A stretch of DNA of 64,000 nucleotides from an uncultured Ruminococcus sp. (GTDB taxonomy: Bacteria; Bacillota; Clostridia; Oscillospirales; Ruminococcaceae): the NCBI GenBank assembly GCA_947624295.1, contig CANQJV010000005.1:1-64000 (forward strand), read 5' to 3'. The notes beneath the pieces are model-generated. The model ran no database searches, was not told where the DNA came from, and saw only the letters and a list, made by a program, of their open reading frames with translations. A program made the position numbers and the translations under genes. How positions within the stretch are numbered: the stretch's first letter is position 1; each line of letters begins with the position of its first letter. Shown in pieces: positions 63,030 through 64,000 of the stretch.

Positions 63030-63058
63030 TTGACATTTCAGGGAATATGTTTTATAAT
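63030..63058 (+). promoter_or_regulatory. Promoter of the pspA gene
   Basis: TTGACA, 17 bases, TATAAT. Confidence 0.8.
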
Positions 63059-63091
63059 ATAATTATACAATCATGAAGGAGGATTATTATT

Positions 63092-63784
63092 ATGGGAATA
63101 TTCCAGAGAATAGGCGACATTGCCAAATCAAACATAAACGATTTGCTTGATAAGGCAGAAGACCCTGAAAAAATGGTCAAACAAATTATCATCGATATGC
63201 AGAAAGAGCTGAACGTTGCTACACAAAATTACGGTAAAGCTAAATCAAGCGAAATGCTTGCAAAAAGACAGCTCGATAACGCTAAGAAAGTTTCCCTTGA
63301 CTGGGAAAATAAGGCTAAAGCTGCACTTTCGCAGGGTAATCAGGACTTAGCTCGTGAGGCTCTCTCCCGTAAAGTGAAAGCTGATGAGGACGTTGCTAAC
63401 TATCAGCAGATGTATGATTCGATTTCAGCACAGACACAACAGGTCGGTGACCAAGTAGAACAGCTTAAAGCTAAACTGAATGAGGCTAAATCACGTCAGG
63501 CTATGCTTATTGCACGTTCGCAGATGGCTGATACAAAGAAAAATATCGCTAAATCGCAGGGTAACTTTGACGGCTCAAGCGCATTGGAGAAATTCAACCG
63601 CATGGAAGAAAAGGTCATGAGGAAAGAAGCTGAAGCTGATGCTTTCAACGAGATTGCTACAGGCGGAAGTATTGAAACAGACCTTAATGATTCTTTTGCT
63701 GAAGTTGAAAAAAATGCCAAAGTTGACGAGGAACTTGCAAGACTTATGGCGAGTATGAACAACAATAACGAGGTAAACGAATGA
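63092..63784 (+). CDS. pspA: PspA/IM30 family protein
   Basis: Membrane-protecting coiled-coil protein of the ESCRT-III superfamily. The typical N-terminus MGIFQRIGDIAKSNINDLLDKAEDPEKMVKQ is followed by a long heptad-rich helix pair to residue 190. 230 residues, normal. It forms oligomers on the inner face of the membrane under envelope stress. Own promoter; the stop overlaps the next start. Confidence 0.93.
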   Translation: MGIFQRIGDIAKSNINDLLDKAEDPEKMVKQIIIDMQKELNVATQNYGKAKSSEMLAKRQLDNAKKVSLDWENKAKAALSQGNQDLAREALSRKVKADEDVANYQQMYDSISAQTQQVGDQVEQLKAKLNEAKSRQAMLIARSQMADTKKNIAKSQGNFDGSSALEKFNRMEEKVMRKEAEADAFNEIATGGSIETDLNDSFAEVEKNAKVDEELARLMASMNNNNEVNE

Positions 63785-63942
63785 AAAGCGAAATGAATCC
63801 AAAAAATATTTTCAGTATGCTTATCCCGATTGTAGGTGCAATTTTTATTGCGTGTGCATCTATACTGTACATTCTGTATAAAAGCTGGAGTAATAAGGCG
63901 TATTTTGAACGCTGGAAAGATTATGAGGATTGTGGAGTATAA
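63781..63942 (+). CDS. Small single-span membrane protein, 53 aa
   Basis: Below the ORF-track limit. ATG overlaps the pspA stop (ATGA). MKSEMNPKNIFSML, then a hydrophobic span IPIVGAIFIACASILYILY and a charged tail (YFERWKDYEDCGV). Translational coupling to pspA suggests a membrane partner that anchors or controls PspA, as short membrane proteins do in other psp operons. Confidence 0.75.
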   Translation: MKSEMNPKNIFSMLIPIVGAIFIACASILYILYKSWSNKAYFERWKDYEDCGV

Positions 63943-63961
63943 AATAGAATGTACAAAAAAG

Positions 63962-63987
63962 CCGGAGCAGATTTTGCTCCGGTTTTG
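63962..63987 (+). terminator. Terminator of the pspA operon
   Basis: CCGGAGCA and TGCTCCGG pair around a 5-base loop, followed by TTTTG. Confidence 0.85.
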
Positions 63988-64000
63988 TTATATTATTTGA

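Overview
The window looks like a stretch of chromosome from a fibre-degrading, cellulosome-forming Ruminococcus (Oscillospiraceae, Bacillota), probably close to R. flavefaciens. The evidence is a low-GC genome with Gram-positive style ribosome binding sites, a trimeric electron-bifurcating type [FeFe]-hydrogenase, and six secreted proteins carrying type I dockerin modules. One of these is a GH11 xylanase-CBM22-dockerin-CE4 esterase, an architecture known from R. flavefaciens. No rRNA, tRNA, CRISPR array, prophage or complete insertion sequence was seen. The species assignment is inference.

Layout. 1-11.4 kb is an accessory-looking block: an orphan small protein, a macro-domain protein, a small membrane protein, a four-gene minus-strand operon (alpha/beta hydrolase, condensation-type acyltransferase, zinc-ribbon membrane protein, flavodoxin-like reductase), then the Hen1-Pnkp RNA repair pair. 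It is bracketed by two copies of a small transposon-like element; the complete right-hand copy has 16-bp terminal inverted repeats and a 9-bp target duplication. 11.4-22.5 kb holds pheST, a solute-binding lipoprotein translationally coupled to a hybrid sensor kinase, a dockerin-transglutaminase and an aminotransferase. 22.5-31.8 kb has the rlmB / pseudo-P-type-ATPase / LCP operon, a protein made almost only of dockerin segments, a VanY-type carboxypeptidase lipoprotein and a LacI-sensor diguanylate cyclase. 32-36.5 kb has an acyl-CoA ligase/thioesterase pair, a dockerin protein with bacterial-repeat domains and a DUF4250 gene. 36.8-41 kb is the hydrogenase operon. 41-46.8 kb has the xylanase, pyrimidine nucleoside phosphorylase and a cluster of small genes including a BofA-like protein. 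47-52 kb has the queuosine operon (queD-queE-folE-queC-queF), preceded at 47-48.3 kb by a YfcE-like phosphodiesterase and two small genes and followed by a PIN-like protein. 52-55.6 kb is a dockerin/Cthe_2159-like gene embedded in inverted repeats. 55.7-64 kb has a small conserved protein, a DUF5662 protein, a GH3 lipoprotein, thrH, purA, a second dockerin-transglutaminase and a PspA operon.

How it fits together. The dockerin proteins would be secreted and assembled on scaffoldins encoded elsewhere to degrade xylan and related polymers. The hydrogenase reoxidises NADH and ferredoxin from sugar fermentation, and a Rex-like operator lies in its leader. Housekeeping genes (pheST, purA, rlmB, que) sit between accessory genes.

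The most unusual feature is the density of short intergenic repeats. At least three families occur: a 163-bp MITE; a roughly 160-bp MITE with AGGCAAYACYGCAC ends that often abuts stop codons; and a mosaic family built on GGCGTATCGGCGTAT, with a separate module that follows terminator hairpins. The best protein-level oddity is a P-type ATPase homologue without the catalytic DKTGT motif in the rlmB-LCP operon. All calls come from reading the sequence; no database search was run.
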